A model generated the notes under the pieces. The model worked only from the letters and a program-made list of their open reading frames with translations, did no database searches and was not told the DNA's origin. 64,000 nucleotides of DNA, from the NCBI GenBank assembly GCA_009760855.2, contig WPIO01000008.1, positions 4,306,501 through 4,370,500 of the forward strand. Direction: 5' to 3'. Numbering within the stretch: position 1 is the first letter of the stretch; every line of letters starts with the position of its first letter. Shown piece by piece: positions 45,650 through 56,876 of this stretch. Origin of the DNA: Cristatella mucedo (lineage: Eukaryota; Bryozoa; Phylactolaemata; Cristatellidae). Made by a program: the position numbers and the translations under genes.

Positions 45650-46610
45650 TAATGCAACACAATGTATCTCCATCTGTAGCTCCACAAAGCGACAAAGACT
45701 AAGTGGGTGTAATACAGGAGAGTTTTCAATATTTCACACCAAGCCTGGGCAGCTTTCGGTGCTCATTGCGGTAGCAAACAGACTACCTCATGCAAAGGAG
45801 AGAGAGTGAGAAGCATAGCTGAGTCAGGCAGGCAGTCGAGGAAGTGAGCAGCATGGAAGTAGCAGCGCAGGACGGCTGGAAAGGATGCGCAACAGTCGGC
45901 AGCAGGAGGAATAAATGTGGTGGTGTAAGAATTGTGGAAGCAGGTTCTACAGTCTAGGACCTGCAAAGCAAAGGCTTCTGTTGCCTACGGTCTTTAGGCA
46001 GAAGAATGAAACAGCAAATGTATCGTCCATAGAGACCTGAAGGGCAGGGGAGGCTGAAAATGGTCCTGCAGTGCATTGGCCAAGCCATGGTGGGCCTTAT
46101 GGGTCAGCATAGGAACTTAACTCTGCATCCGTTGATCAACCGGAAGCCATCGAAGCTCCTTCAGAAAAGGAGACTTTCAGAAAAAGAAACATGACTTAAC
46201 CTCAGGGATCTGTTAACTAGCCTTGCAGCCATAGCCATCCACAGTTGCAGTGGCCTGGTGGCTTTTTCGGTAGCCCAGCCAAAATTGCAATAATCTAGCC
46301 TAGACACAACCAGTGAGCAAGTTAAATTTTTAGCAGTCGTAGACAGTCCCTAATCTTAGATAGGGCCCTGACGTGATCGCTAGCTGAAGAGGCATTCTTT
46401 TTAGCAAAGCTTTCAAAATGCAGGCAGTTGTTAAAGACGGCACCTAAATTCTGAGCACACAGTGACGGTCGCAACAGCATCACCTATTTGAAGAGCCAAG
46501 TCTTCTACTTCAAAGTTTAGCCACATGCTTGAGGTGTCCTATGACTAGCAGTTTCAAACCGTTGAAACTCAGGTTGGCGCTAGGCACAAAGTAAAAGAAT
46601 GAATTTGCAA
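45650..46610 (-). mobile_element. Second LINE family, RT C-terminus and 3' part
   Basis: The minus strand encodes decayed reverse-transcriptase segments in order: NLGAVFNN, VRALSKIRDCL, CVVSRLDYCNF, QLWMAMAARLV, then LKELRWLPVDQRMQS, LTHKAHHGLA and DHFQPPLP, followed by the tail region shared with 38610-39090. The order and motifs are those of L2/CR1-like elements, but the sequence differs from the main family, so it is a separate subfamily. Multiple stops and frameshifts. Confidence 0.75.
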
Positions 46611-47160
46611 CTACGATCAGGGCTTTTACGCCTGATAAAGTCCAAGAGTCCATCACCCTGTCCAGCACAGGGCCAGCCAATTGCATGAAGGCATGCTAAC
46701 AAGTACTCAGCATGACAGGAGGCTCGGATGAGATAAGATCGCACACTGTGCTCAGTCGTGCAATAAAATGGATCGAAGCCGGGTGCAACGCACTGAAATC
46801 GAGGGCTGCTGGTGCCACGAGCCAGGCCTCACGTGTTGCCAGCATACGGTAGCCAGGTCAGCAGCCTCGACTTCACTCAAGACTTCGGCCTCGGGTCAGA
46901 GGAAAGAAGAACAAAGAAGGCACAGCAAAGAAGCCACAGGCAAAGACCAACGAGTCACCTGTCCTCCAGTGCAAGAACGACAGGTGAAGTTGACCACTTC
47001 AGGATTACGCTTCCTATCCTAGGCCTGACATCCTCTGCAGACTAATGCGAGGCCGGCTTAGGCTTAGACCCGGCTCACATAGCCAGCTGGAAGCACCGAT
47101 CAAGCCGAGCTCACACTAGTCACGCATTACACCGGCTGAAGTGTGGCGACTGCAACCGGT
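46611..47160. other. Non-coding DNA, nothing recognised
   Basis: No exon or repeat family recognised. Confidence 0.4.
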
Positions 47161-47162
47161 AT

Positions 47163-47236
47163 TAGGTGGCCAATGCAATGTCGTGTATCTCCGCCTGCAA
47201 CTCCACAAAGCCACAAAGACTACGTGGGTGCTATCC
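47163..47236 (+). repeat. Isolated copy of the second LINE family's 3' block
   Basis: AATGCAATGTCGTGTATCTC, CACAAAGCCACAAAGACTAC, GTGGGTG: matches 38613-38690 and 45651-45720. It directly abuts the SINE that begins near 47249. Confidence 0.7.
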
Positions 47237-47248
47237 ACATCATCGCCA

Positions 47249-47387
47249 AGCTAGTTTGGTCCAGCGGTCAAGGTGCTCGCCCCGACCAAGGTCTGGCTGA
47301 GGTCATGGGCTCGAGCCCCGAAGCACATGTGAAGTGTCTGAATAGAGATTAAGTTCTCTTGGGGTGCTATACAAATGAATTATATAT
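47249..47387 (+). mobile_element. tRNA-derived SINE, plus strand, best boxes
   Basis: TTTGGTCCAGCGGTCAAGG matches the box A consensus TRGYNNARNNG, and GGTCATGGGCTCGAGCCCC matches box B. The tail GTGTCTGAATAGAGATTAAG, TTCTCTTGGGGTGCTATACA, ATGAATTAT is the reduced LINE-like end. Confidence 0.88.
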
Positions 47388-49234
47388 ATCATCGCTGATA
47401 CTGCACCACCTCAACGACGATCACGGCTCCAAGACTAGATATCAGAAATAGGGTTCACTCCATTGGCCGCGTGGCTTACGACTATGAGACTGTGCTGAGC
47501 AGCAACCATGCAAGCGCTACACGACCTGACAGCTGAGCACACCGGAAGTCGAAAGGAGGTAGGGAGGTATGCACTGCAGATGTACGGAGCCAGTGGAAGG
47601 CATTCGACAGCAGCCTAAAAAGAGTCGGTATGATATCGCACTAGTGGTGGCGTCTTCTAGAAGGCAAGCCTGGCGCATCTGCCATTGCCAGCTACGGTGT
47701 GTGTCTATACACATATGTAGAGAGAGCAATTTATATTTTAAATATTTTAACAAATTACTGTACCTTAGCAGGAAGACTCCTGCCCTGCCGGGGCCGCGGG
47801 GATACCTGCGCCTCCCGGTTCAGGTTCAGGGACCATGCGGCTTCCGACTGGAAATGGCGTCCGAGATGCACACCCCCCACATTGCTGCCTGTTCATTGCA
47901 CGAAATGACTATGTCCGCCAGGCAGGCTTTATTATATGGCCCCCAGCCACCCAGAGCCCGAACTACAAAGGGCCTCACTACAGCCGACCGACCGGTAGGC
48001 AGCGGTCAGGAAAGACAAGGCTATGGCATCGTACTATATATATATTCACTACTCAATGTATTAGAAAGGACGAACCGCTGAGGCATGCTATTCAGGCTCG
48101 ATATATAGGGGGAAGGTCGGCATTTCAACAGCTCGTGCATATTATTCCATACAACTAACAGCAGAAGCCACAGAAGGAAAACTAAGGAAGCACAGTAAAT
48201 TGACCACTAACTGACAATTGCTACAGCATTCACAACCGCCGACAACGAATGTACACGAAGAAAAGCCTACGCAGGCAGCATTGCCGCCGACTGCAGACAC
48301 GGACGAGTGCATAGTCAAGCAAACACTTGAGTAAGCACACATGTAACTAAAAGCCATCAACAATTACGACAGCAAATGAGTTGCATGAAAATAACAAGGA
48401 ATGAGCAGTTTACTCACTCGGACAACCTCTGCCCATCTCGGCATACCACCCAGAAATGAGTTCACGGTAGGGAGCTGCCTGCTTCAGAGGCAGATCCTTT
48501 GAGCTAAAGAAGCATTCTTATTGTTGGTGCAGCTAGCCGCAGGCAAGATTTAAAATCTACTCCTAATCTCTTTGAAGATCATATCTTTCCACTTGTAGTC
48601 CGATAGTGTAATATTGAAGTCTTTTGAAGTTCCCCGGACATTTGAAGTTCTCCCTGGACATTGATAGGCTCTCGAGACTGGCTATTATAGGGGTTAATTT
48701 ATAGGTATTAATACATCTAGCACTGGCACAAGAAACTTATATGCACCCTGAGAGTGAGGTAAGATCACAAAGGGTTGTGATTTTTAGCAAACCCCCTACC
48801 GAAGTGCCAGCAGTAGGTAGGACTTGTATGAGAAATCAATACCTAGAGACAAATAATATGACACTGTCTTCCGGTGGTTTTCACCTACCAGGTATAAAAA
48901 CACCAAGGAAGGTTTTTAAGTACTTGCTTTCAGCGTCTGACACTGCATCCATTTTTGCGAAAGATATTTCACTGCACCACCATTACAGCAGCACAAGCTA
49001 TGATTAAATGAAACTTTCAAGTATCACAATTTCGAAACATGGGCCTAACCGACCGAATTTTGTGCAGCTTTGGGAGCAGGGAGGCTCCAGACAGACACAG
49101 AGAGCTGGGTCCATGTGCAGCCTCTGGATAGGTACGGTTAATAAAAATGCCACAATTCAGATCATTAGATGGGAACGGAAAAAAACTTAAGGACCAGCAG
49201 AACTGATTAAAACTGCTGTGCATATCTTGGTTAA
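47388..49234. other. Non-coding DNA, nothing recognised
   Basis: Frames at 47569-48081 and 48741-49007 have no family resemblance. Confidence 0.4.
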
Positions 49235-49305
49235 TAATACTAATAATAATACATTGTATAGCACCCTCAGAGAACTGAATGTCTCTATAGGCACTTTACA
49301 GATGC
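49235..49305 (-). mobile_element. LINE 3' tail fragment
   Basis: AATAATACTAATAATAATAC, TGTATAGCACCCTCAGAGAA, CTGAATGTCTCTATAGGCAC, TTTACA. Confidence 0.75.
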
Positions 49306-50349
49306 TACATTTAAAGCATTACTTTTTCGATTACAACTTTGGAAAGTTTGCATACTTATCAGCATCCAACCTTCTCTTCCATAGTGCCAGTTCGGCCAGG
49401 AAGGCTTGCAGCCTTTAAGCACCATCCATAATGCTGACTTTAGGGCCTTGACTCGCATGATTCGTCTCATTTGTATGGCCAAAAATACCAGCGAAGCAGG
49501 CAGGCCCAGCCACGAATGAATTCCTGACTGTCAAACTGCTCTGAGACGGGTATTCACTCAAAATATGGTAATCTCTTCTAGTAGTTCAATCAAGTGCTTT
49601 AAGACAACTTCTGCCAAGCCAGGGAACTTATGTGTGTCAGAGAAGAACTTCATATTCTTCTACCATTTCTTGACAGAACCTCTTCACAATTACTGGCGGA
49701 GTCCTTGATGCCAATGATTGGCTGTAGTTGATCTTGGAGAAATCGTAGCTTTTAACATTTGAAGGTGCCAAGAAGTCCACTCTGAGATAGAGTTGGACTT
49801 GGTGCACAATCTGGTACGAAATCAATTAGCGCACAGCCACGTACAAAAGTAGAAGACTCCATAAAATTGTTCTTCGATTCAATGTACATCAGAAAAAGCT
49901 TGCTTTTGTTTTCATTTCTACTACATAATCAGGTTTCTTGCATCTAGTTAAATCGTGTATGACCGAAGGTTCGCACACTAAAAGATGCATGTTTAAAACA
50001 TATTCCACTGAGGAGGGAGCATTTATTCTCATACACAGGATGTTGCTTTCGAAAGAAGAATACCTGCGTATGTCCGAAATACATTAGTACTGCTGCTTTG
50101 GAGCTACACCGAAGCAGCACGGAAAAATGGTGACTGTCAGAAGCTCAGATTATCCTCAGAAGCTACCAAAACTGGCTCGTTTTTCAGGTTTAGCAAATCG
50201 ACGTTGCTGCGTGCCCGATTGCTACCATTTTTGTTTACGTGAACAAAGTCTATCTTCTGGTGACAATCTTCTGGTGACAATTTCTTGGGTTCGTAAAACG
50301 CTGCATATTTGAACACTTGCCTTGATTCTCAGAGTGGTAAAAATAATGG
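49306..50349. other. Non-coding DNA, nothing recognised
   Basis: A minus frame at 49637-49825 (PSNVKSYDFSKINYSQSL, PPVIVKRFCQEMVEEYEVLL) has protein-like composition, but I cannot place it in a family and see no supporting splice sites. Confidence 0.4.
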
Positions 50350-50351
50350 TG

Positions 50352-50408
50352 TTAATAAATAATTAGTATAGAGCCCCCAATGGAACTAAATCTCTTACTG
50401 GGCATGCT
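50352..50408 (-). mobile_element. LINE 3' tail fragment
   Basis: AATAATTAGTATAGAGCCCC, GAACTAAATCTCTTACTGGG: a diverged reverse family tail. Confidence 0.6.
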
Positions 50409-50796
50409 TGTGCATGCGTCCACATATACAGACGTGCCTAACATGCCTACTTATGTGCGTATGTGGCACGCACGGGAGCGGGTGTGTGCTCGAGAGTTTA
50501 GACCAAACTCAGACGTTCTGGAGAGTGCAACCAGCAGCCGATGGTGAGACTCCCACGCACAGTAACAGCTGTCCAGCTAACAACTCGGCACTTGGGTTCC
50601 GAAGAAAACCACCCCAACTAGCTACCACTAACCACTAGGAGATCGTGGATCTGATCGTGTGGGCACACTACCTAAAGTGTCGTCGGAGAGAACCGCCCAC
50701 AGGTGCCTGCAGGATCACATGTTCACAATGTGTATCTGTCACATGTGACCATCATCAGTAGGTCCCAGTGTTGGAGTTCCTGTTGGTGTTCCCGAC

Positions 50797-50868
50797 AATG
50801 TAAAAGCGCCTAGAAAAGTGAGTTCTCTGAGGGCGCTCTATCAAGTCTGTTGTTATTATTATTATAAC
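50797..50868 (+). mobile_element. LINE 3' tail fragment, plus strand
   Basis: CAATGTAAAAGCGCCTAG, AAAAGTGAGTTCTCTGAGG, GCGCTCTATCAAG and (ATT)n: the 3' hairpin and tail in forward orientation. Confidence 0.8.
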
Positions 50869-51289
50869 CAGGTGAGCTGCTAATGGTAAGTGCTGGCACG
50901 AGAACAACCATCCACGAAACGAAAAGTGCACTTTGCTGATCGAAAAGAGAAAAACAGACAGTGTGTACGCCACAATGACACGTAGCCCTAGTGCTAGGAT
51001 AGTCTCCCAAAGCCATCCATCAGCACCTTGAGAGAAGACGTGTAAGTTGTTGTTTTGGACACGTCTCTCACTATCTCAAGTCCTACCTCTCCCCTTCGAA
51101 TTATCTCCTCACCCTCGAACCTGGCGCACCATGTGCATGCAGGCACTCCCGGGTAAACATGCGGTGCGTGTGCATGTGTGTGCCTGTTTGAGTGCTTGTA
51201 TCTCCTCTTTTGGATTCTCGGTCGACCGAATGAATGACTTGCGGGAGAAGGACACCAAGCTATTACGCCTAATACTTGAAGCTGCACGA

Positions 51290-52640
51290 GCAGGAGGAGG
51301 CAAATCGGCCTAAGTGCCGACCCACTGGCCGCCTGCTGCCGCAGCAGCCACACCGACTCGGCAGCCGGATCTTCGCACGCCAGCCACGCTGAAGGCGGCC
51401 ACTAGCGAAACGAGCCACTCCCACACACACCACCACCACCCCCCAACGCCCTGCCCGCGATGTTTCACGGGGCTGTCTGCCCGACGAGAGCAGTTCCGTC
51501 GGCGTTTCTCGAAACTTCTTCAACCGAATGCTGGTAATAGCCAGTGAGGTCGGCATTTAATGCGCCGGATGAGCTACCCGCAAGCTAGGGGAGCAAAAGT
51601 AGGACGGTGGGGCTACGGCCGCGAACTAAAATGAATGCCTCAACTGGTCGCACAGGCGCGCAGGAGAGCTCGAAAGAGCCCCGGAGCCAGCAATGGAGAG
51701 CCCAACCAGAACCGCACTGTCGCGTCCGGCGGCCACGTGTGTCTCGTCGTTCAGAGCCAGCGCATTCGCGACGGCACGCACAAAACGTCGGAACTTCTCA
51801 CGGGCGTCGGATTGCTGACGCACGCGAACGGACTCTCTCATATAGAGTCAGCACGCGATGCGGCAATCTCGAGCGAAACTCGCAGCCTATGCGCCGCCGC
51901 CGCAGCGATGTCCGCGACGCCCGGCAACGACCGAGCGATCGGGCGAACGACCATGCCTCGCCGCCGCCGCCGCCGCAGCCGCAGCACTTACCGACTGCAG
52001 CGTGTCATATCCGTTGGCGCTGAGCAAAGGAGCGTACCGGTGGCACATAAATGTCTCAAGCCATCTCGTTACTGGATCTGACATCTCGGGCGCAATAGAG
52101 CCATTTACGTAGGTATAAACAATGCCCCTCTGTTGGGGGCTACTCCTACGAATATATGGCTGCTCGTCACGTGGTTGAGGGACACCCGGAAAGCCGATTA
52201 CATAGCGCGGGCCGGACTTCCCGGTACTCGGCCGCGTGTTTCTTTGCCCTGGCCACGCTAGGAAGCGATACTGAAAGCGCCTTATGGCGGCGAGAAAGCT
52301 TGAATGAATTTCACTTATCAAGCAGCAGCATCAGTACAGCATCAGTACCGCAATAGGTGGACGAGCTCTGCCTAGCCGTCTGCAATCCGGACGGCGCCAG
52401 TAGTGACCGAGAGGCGCCGAAGGTCAAGCTCATTAGATCGACGACGTCGGTTACCCGCCCGGTCCTCGGCGTAAGACCGCCAAGGCTCCTGCGCCGCGTC
52501 ACTCGCAGCGGTCGTGGCCTTAATGAGACCGGTCAGCGGCTGGTTGAGCCCGTCTAATGCCTGAAGCGGTGCTGTAACCTCGCGGCCTCGCCGCCCGTTC
52601 GCCAGATCTCCTGCCAGCGGTTTCTGCTACGCGTTCGTCG
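51290..52640. promoter_or_regulatory. CpG-rich block around a SAM-like exon
   Basis: CG dinucleotides are dense from about 51300 to 52640, with (GCC)n-like runs near 51957-51985. It overlaps the minus-strand exon at 51992-52084 and could be the promoter and first-exon region of that gene. A TATATA motif sits at about 52149-52158. No transcript evidence. Confidence 0.4.
51992..52084 (-). CDS. Exon encoding the start of a SAM-like domain (partial gene)
   Basis: From ATG 52084 the minus strand reads MSDPVTRWLETFMCHRYA, PLLSANGYDTLQS and stops exactly at a strong donor, GTAAGT (51991), in phase 0. The WL-x(5)-C-x-RY-x-x-LL-x-x-NGYDTL pattern is helices 1-3 of a SAM domain; the second half (usually DLxxLGI...) must be in a later exon that I could not find. 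The frame is open upstream to 52321, so the exon may be longer (an acceptor-like CAACAG lies near 52131), or this ATG may be the true start. No full-length family can be named; KIF24-type, Eph-type or other SAM proteins are all possible. Confidence 0.45.
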
Positions 52641-53129
52641 TAACCCGAAATGATTTTGTTTAATTACAATAATAACGGCTAATGATAACCACCGCCGGTT
52701 TGATATTTTTATAATAAAAGCTGCTAGAGAGAGTGCAGGAAGAATACGACAGACGCTATCAAGTTTGCAATCTCCCCAGCGACACCAGCAATTAGTCTTT
52801 ATCTTAATTTTGTAAATACGAATTACTTTTTATAAATGACCGGCGATGCCATCAGCACTCGCTGCTTGTCCGATCGGAGGTAGCTGAATTCTGCTCCGCG
52901 CGCGCTCCGCTCTAGTCACGGCTCTCAAGCAATGGGTGGGGACGCTAAGCGGCGTACGGCGGAGGCGTAGAAAGGGGTGGGCAGGAGGAGGGGCAGATGT
53001 CCTCGGGCGTCAAGACCCCGGGGTGGGGGCGCCAAAACCAAAATGGACTGTGCATGATTTTTTTAACTTTTTCATTTTAGAATACCAATCTTGATTTCAA
53101 GCAAGCGCTTGCACCAATATACTTGACTA
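52641..53129. other. Non-coding DNA, nothing recognised
   Basis: AT-richer sequence after the CpG block. No exon or repeat recognised. Confidence 0.4.
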
Positions 53130-53139
53130 TTACTGTCTG

Positions 53140-53722
53140 AGCTGGTTAAGCACGTTTACAGACTTAGCCTAAGCTGTAGCTTGACGCTCTGGCGGCACAC
53201 ACGCGAAGACACGGAAACACCGAGGGGACTATAACTACCGTGCATTCGGTTGGCGCTCGTAGCACAACGAGCACGCGGACGTTCGTCCCTCCGTCCGCAC
53301 CGCAACTGCCCTACCCGTCCGCTGGCCCCTCGTCCTGCCTGCCACTGGCGGGCTGCGTCGCGCTGAGGGCGAGCCAGCGTGCTGTGGCTGAGCACTGTTG
53401 TGTGTCCCTGTTGCTCCTCGGCCACTGGTGTGCAGTGCCCCGCTCTCGGCGGGAGGTTGGGCGGTTGGCTCTGTGCAGCCTTTGATGTGGGCGGGTGTTT
53501 GTGCGGTTGGCTCGGTGCGGCCTTTGATGTGGGATTGTGGCCCACAGCGGTGGCTCACCACGGATGCACTTCCTTATCTGTGGTGAGTCAGCCCCTAGCT
53601 TATATATGAACCCGCTGGAGGAATAAAGAGTCTCGTTCATCGCTCACGTTCGCCCGCTCGTGCCTCCGTGTCTCCGTGAGACTCCACCAGCGCTGCTGCA
53701 GCGGGAGACACAGTAACATAAC
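53140..53722 (+). mobile_element. Probable solo LTR of an LTR retrotransposon
   Basis: Within about 120 bp are a TATA-like TTATATATGAACC (about 53600), AATAAAGAGTCTCG (53621) and a C/G-rich leader ending ACAGTAACATAACA, the order of an LTR promoter, R region and U5. Upstream GC-rich sequence contains an imperfect tandem repeat of about 42 bp (GCGGTTGGCTC-GTGC-GCC, TTTGATGTGGG) at about 53460-53545. The left end is uncertain, and no internal retroelement proteins flank it. It could instead be a genuine gene promoter. Confidence 0.4.
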
Positions 53723-53879
53723 AGCACCAACACACTAATCACACACCAACACACGTCACCATCACACAATCAGAGAACGCAAGCTAGGCTTACTTAACTG
53801 GCTGTGCTACGAAAACGCAGCAGTCATTTCTAGCCACTTGTCAGGTGTCCATAAGATAATACTGCTCGCAAATGAGAAG

Positions 53880-54850
53880 GCATTTTTGTAAACTGCGATA
53901 ACCACGGCTTGAACCTGGCAGAAGTTCATGCTGCAAGTCGAGATTCCGTTGTTATTACCTTTTTTGGAACAACAAAGAGCACCTACTATTCTTTTAAATA
54001 TCAACTCTGAGGTGTGACCAACGGAAGAAAGTCTTTGCCATCACTGTTGAACGTGACCCTGCAACTAGGTGGAGTGCATGAGTGGACGCTGTGTAAGCTA
54101 TCAATGATGGACTGAACAGCATTGTAGGTCTTTTGAAGCAACTGTTTTTTAAAGACACAATTGAAACACTGGAGACAAGAAGGGAAGTTGGCAGTCTCCT
54201 TGATTGTATTTTGAACTTTAACTTGTTGGCTCGGTTGCCATTTTGGTACAGTATTTTAAGCAAGAATGACCGTGTTCAGAAAAGACTGCAGGATCCAAAG
54301 ACTAACTTCAAAGAAGCCTCTTGTGACCTCCACTCTCTTGAGATTGAGTTGTTAAGACTCCGTAAAGTCCAGTATCAGGATACACGACTAGATGTTAAAA
54401 GAAGATGTGAATTGTGGGGATTTGCAGTTGAACAAAGAATCCGCCGAAGGACACAGATGCCTGGAGAACTCTCTCAAGATAATGGTCTCACAGCAAAGGA
54501 GGAGATTTCAATCAATCATGAAGGACAGCATAGACTCAATAAATCATAAAGGACAATCCGATCAATCAATCAATGATCTCCGAAAAGAAATTACAATTTT
54601 AGGTTTACCAGCTCACAGACCTTGATGCCAAATTTGGTTTCTAGTCGGATGTTGAGAGGTTTCCGACAGCAATATCTAGATCTTGGAGGCTTCTATTCTT
54701 CAGAAATTGATGGGTCAGAGCTGTGCAACAAAATATGTGACTTTAAAATGCTTCCTGCCACTCGCCACGACTCAGCACGACAGACACCACTGGAACTCAT
54801 GTCTTTCATCGTCAGGTCAGTTATAGAGAAGATGTGTTTCCTTATTTGAG
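53880..54850 (+). pseudogene. Broken hAT-type (ZMYM1-like, DUF4371) transposase
   Basis: Plus-strand segments match the zinc-finger MYM-type 1-like hAT family in order. These are DNHGLNLAEVHAASRDSVV and TFFGTTKSTYYSF (53894-53995), a shifted region, KDTIETLETRREVGSLLDCI, LNFNLLARLPFWYSILSKND, VQKRLQDPKTNFKEASCDL (54150-54340), MPGELSQDNGL, and finally LTDLDAKFGF after a further break. Stops and at least two frameshifts make it non-functional. No intact terminal repeats were found. It is a DNA-transposon relic or a retro-copied domesticated gene fragment. Confidence 0.75.
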
Positions 54851-54961
54851 ATTTTCCTTGCAACTTCTTCTCACAGTAGCTGTATCAGTTGCCAATTAAG
54901 AATGTTCCTTTAGCAAGCTGAAGATAATAATCCTGTCTTATCTGAGAGCATAATCCTGTCT

Positions 54962-55668
54962 TATCTGAGAGCACCCGTCCTTACTTCTGTAACTCACTGC
55001 TTGCTGGCCTACCGGCCTGTGCAATCAGGCGCTCACAACTGGTGCAAAACTCCGCAGCTAGGCTTGTCTGTTGTGAGCGTCGCAGTAGACACACAACACC
55101 ACTTCTCGCTGAACTGCACTGGCTCCCAGTAAAGCAACGGATTGACTTCAAGGTTTTGTCGCTCAATTTTAAGTCGCTTCATTCGTTGGCTCCAGCCTAC
55201 CTATCAGATGTACTCCCCCACCAGGCAAAGCATCGTACCACCCGCTTTTCGGAAACTAACTGCTTACCAATGCCTCATACAAACCTCAAATTTTTTGGAG
55301 ACCGTGCATTTATTCGTATGCTCCCAAAGCCTGAAACTCACTACCGACTTACGTCACGACATCTCCTGACTTGACCACATTTAAAAAGAAATTTAAAAAT
55401 GCACCTATTTATGACAGCATTTAGTGGGTCCCTGTGAGTCGTACTTTATGTGCTTGTTCGTGCTGACACTGTTGCATGCTGCCACTAACCGCACATGCAT
55501 GCTGGCCCTGTGCATGTCACCCCTAACCATGTTATTCCTGTTGTTTATCAAGCATGATACCACTCACCATTCAATCGTGTTTCCTTTGCAGCAAACGTAA
55601 AACGCCTAAAAAGAGATTTAGTTCTCTGAGGACGCTTTGTCAAATGTATTATTATTACTGTTATTATA
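54962..55668 (+). mobile_element. LINE copy, RT C-terminus and 3' UTR, decayed
   Basis: Encodes LVQNSAARLVCCERRSR, LLAELHWLPVKQRIDFKVL, AYLSDVLPHQAKHRTTRF and TNLKFFGDRAF, closely similar to the copy at 7651, then a frameshift near 55310. The 3' UTR has the same CATGTCACCCCTAACCATG repeats, the hairpin AAACGCCTAAAAAGAGATTT and (ATT)n. Truncated at the 5' end near 54962. Confidence 0.88.
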
Positions 55669-55919
55669 GGTTAATTGGGGTAAGATCGACTTCCAGATTT
55701 GGCCTTGCTAAGCATATAGAAAGAAACACAGGAAAATATTTTAACTGTAACTGCAACTGACTTTCAAGCTGTAATATACTTGTTTGCCACGTTCAAGACA
55801 AAAATCCATCTAGGTTAATGCTGAGATAGCTACCTTGTACGGTTAATACAGCTAATAAAACTTTCTCAACTCGATATTCCTGCTAGCATATGCTTTCTTG
55901 CATTTTTTCTGTGGTGGGG

Positions 55920-56690
55920 CTATTTTGCAGCAATGCTTGACAAGGGGAGGGGCGCCATTTGTCGTTTTGTCTTCGGGCGCAGAAACGTCTCAACGCCGCA
56001 CGTCGCTGTAGTCACCGGACGGGTTCACCAGACTAGGGTAGTAGGCACGCGGCCAAGCCACCGACTTTTTCTAGGTCGTACGTAGGCTGAATCTCGACTT
56101 TTCGTCAGCGGCCCGCAAATCGCCGGACAGTGAGCGAGCTTTTTTGCGGGCAGCATCCTGTCAGTACAGCAAGCACGCCGGCCGGCACCCCTTCCCCGCC
56201 CACCAAACACCGCCGCCGCCGCCCTCTCTCTGCGACGGTTGATTCTATATTGATATTGACCGCTGCAAGCGGCGGGGTAGCCGTACATTCTCCTCTGCCG
56301 CTATATAAATAAGGCTGTCAAATAAGCTTAACTCTAACGAACCAATTAGAATTCATAAACCTAGCCAGCGGCAGACGGACTTTCGGACAGATCCGCAGCC
56401 AGCGCTTGCAGCCCTCGGGGTAGTGAGTACCCGCGAGCCCGCGCTACGCAATCCATCGCGCCACTTCCCAACGCTCGCCGGCGGACGACCGAACTCGCTT
56501 CGCTCGCTGTTGTCGCAGTTGCCGCCGCCGCCGCCCGGCCAAAAAAAGGGTGCTGGCCTCCAGCGGGAGTCGACGAGCAGCAGCTGGCAGCCGTCGGCAG
56601 CAGCAGGCAGCCGATTCGCGCGCGTTGCGGGCTTGTGCCCGGGCGACGTCCTCGGGGCTCGGCCTGCCACAGTTAACTAACGGCCAAAAG
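55920..56690. promoter_or_regulatory. CpG-rich block with a TATA box
   Basis: CG-dense sequence with a strong TATA box CTATATAAATA on the plus strand at about 56302-56312. It could be a promoter firing rightward, but no recognisable first exon follows. Overlapping frames in both strands are uninformative. Confidence 0.4.
56302..56312 (+). promoter_or_regulatory. TATA box candidate
   Basis: CTATATAAATA in otherwise GC-rich DNA. A start site would be expected near 56335. Confidence 0.45.
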
Positions 56691-56876
56691 AAATAGGATG
56701 CAGAAGTTTCTTCCATCTACTAATTAATCTATGCGTTTTTAAGCAGCTAAGGCCACGAAGGTGCAGCGTGCAGCCTCCGAGCGCTACATGCAGGTTCAGG
56801 GCTGAAGTGTCGGGGTTTGGCAGCCGTGCTCGCATCTGGAAAGGCTCCTCGGGGCTCTCACAAGCTGCCTGGAGAC

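Noticed and set aside
51047-51313. Plus frame ending in an amphipathic segment NDLREKDTKLLRLILEAARA
   Set aside because: Coding-like in composition, but without an acceptor, a family match or a connection to the minus-strand SAM exon.
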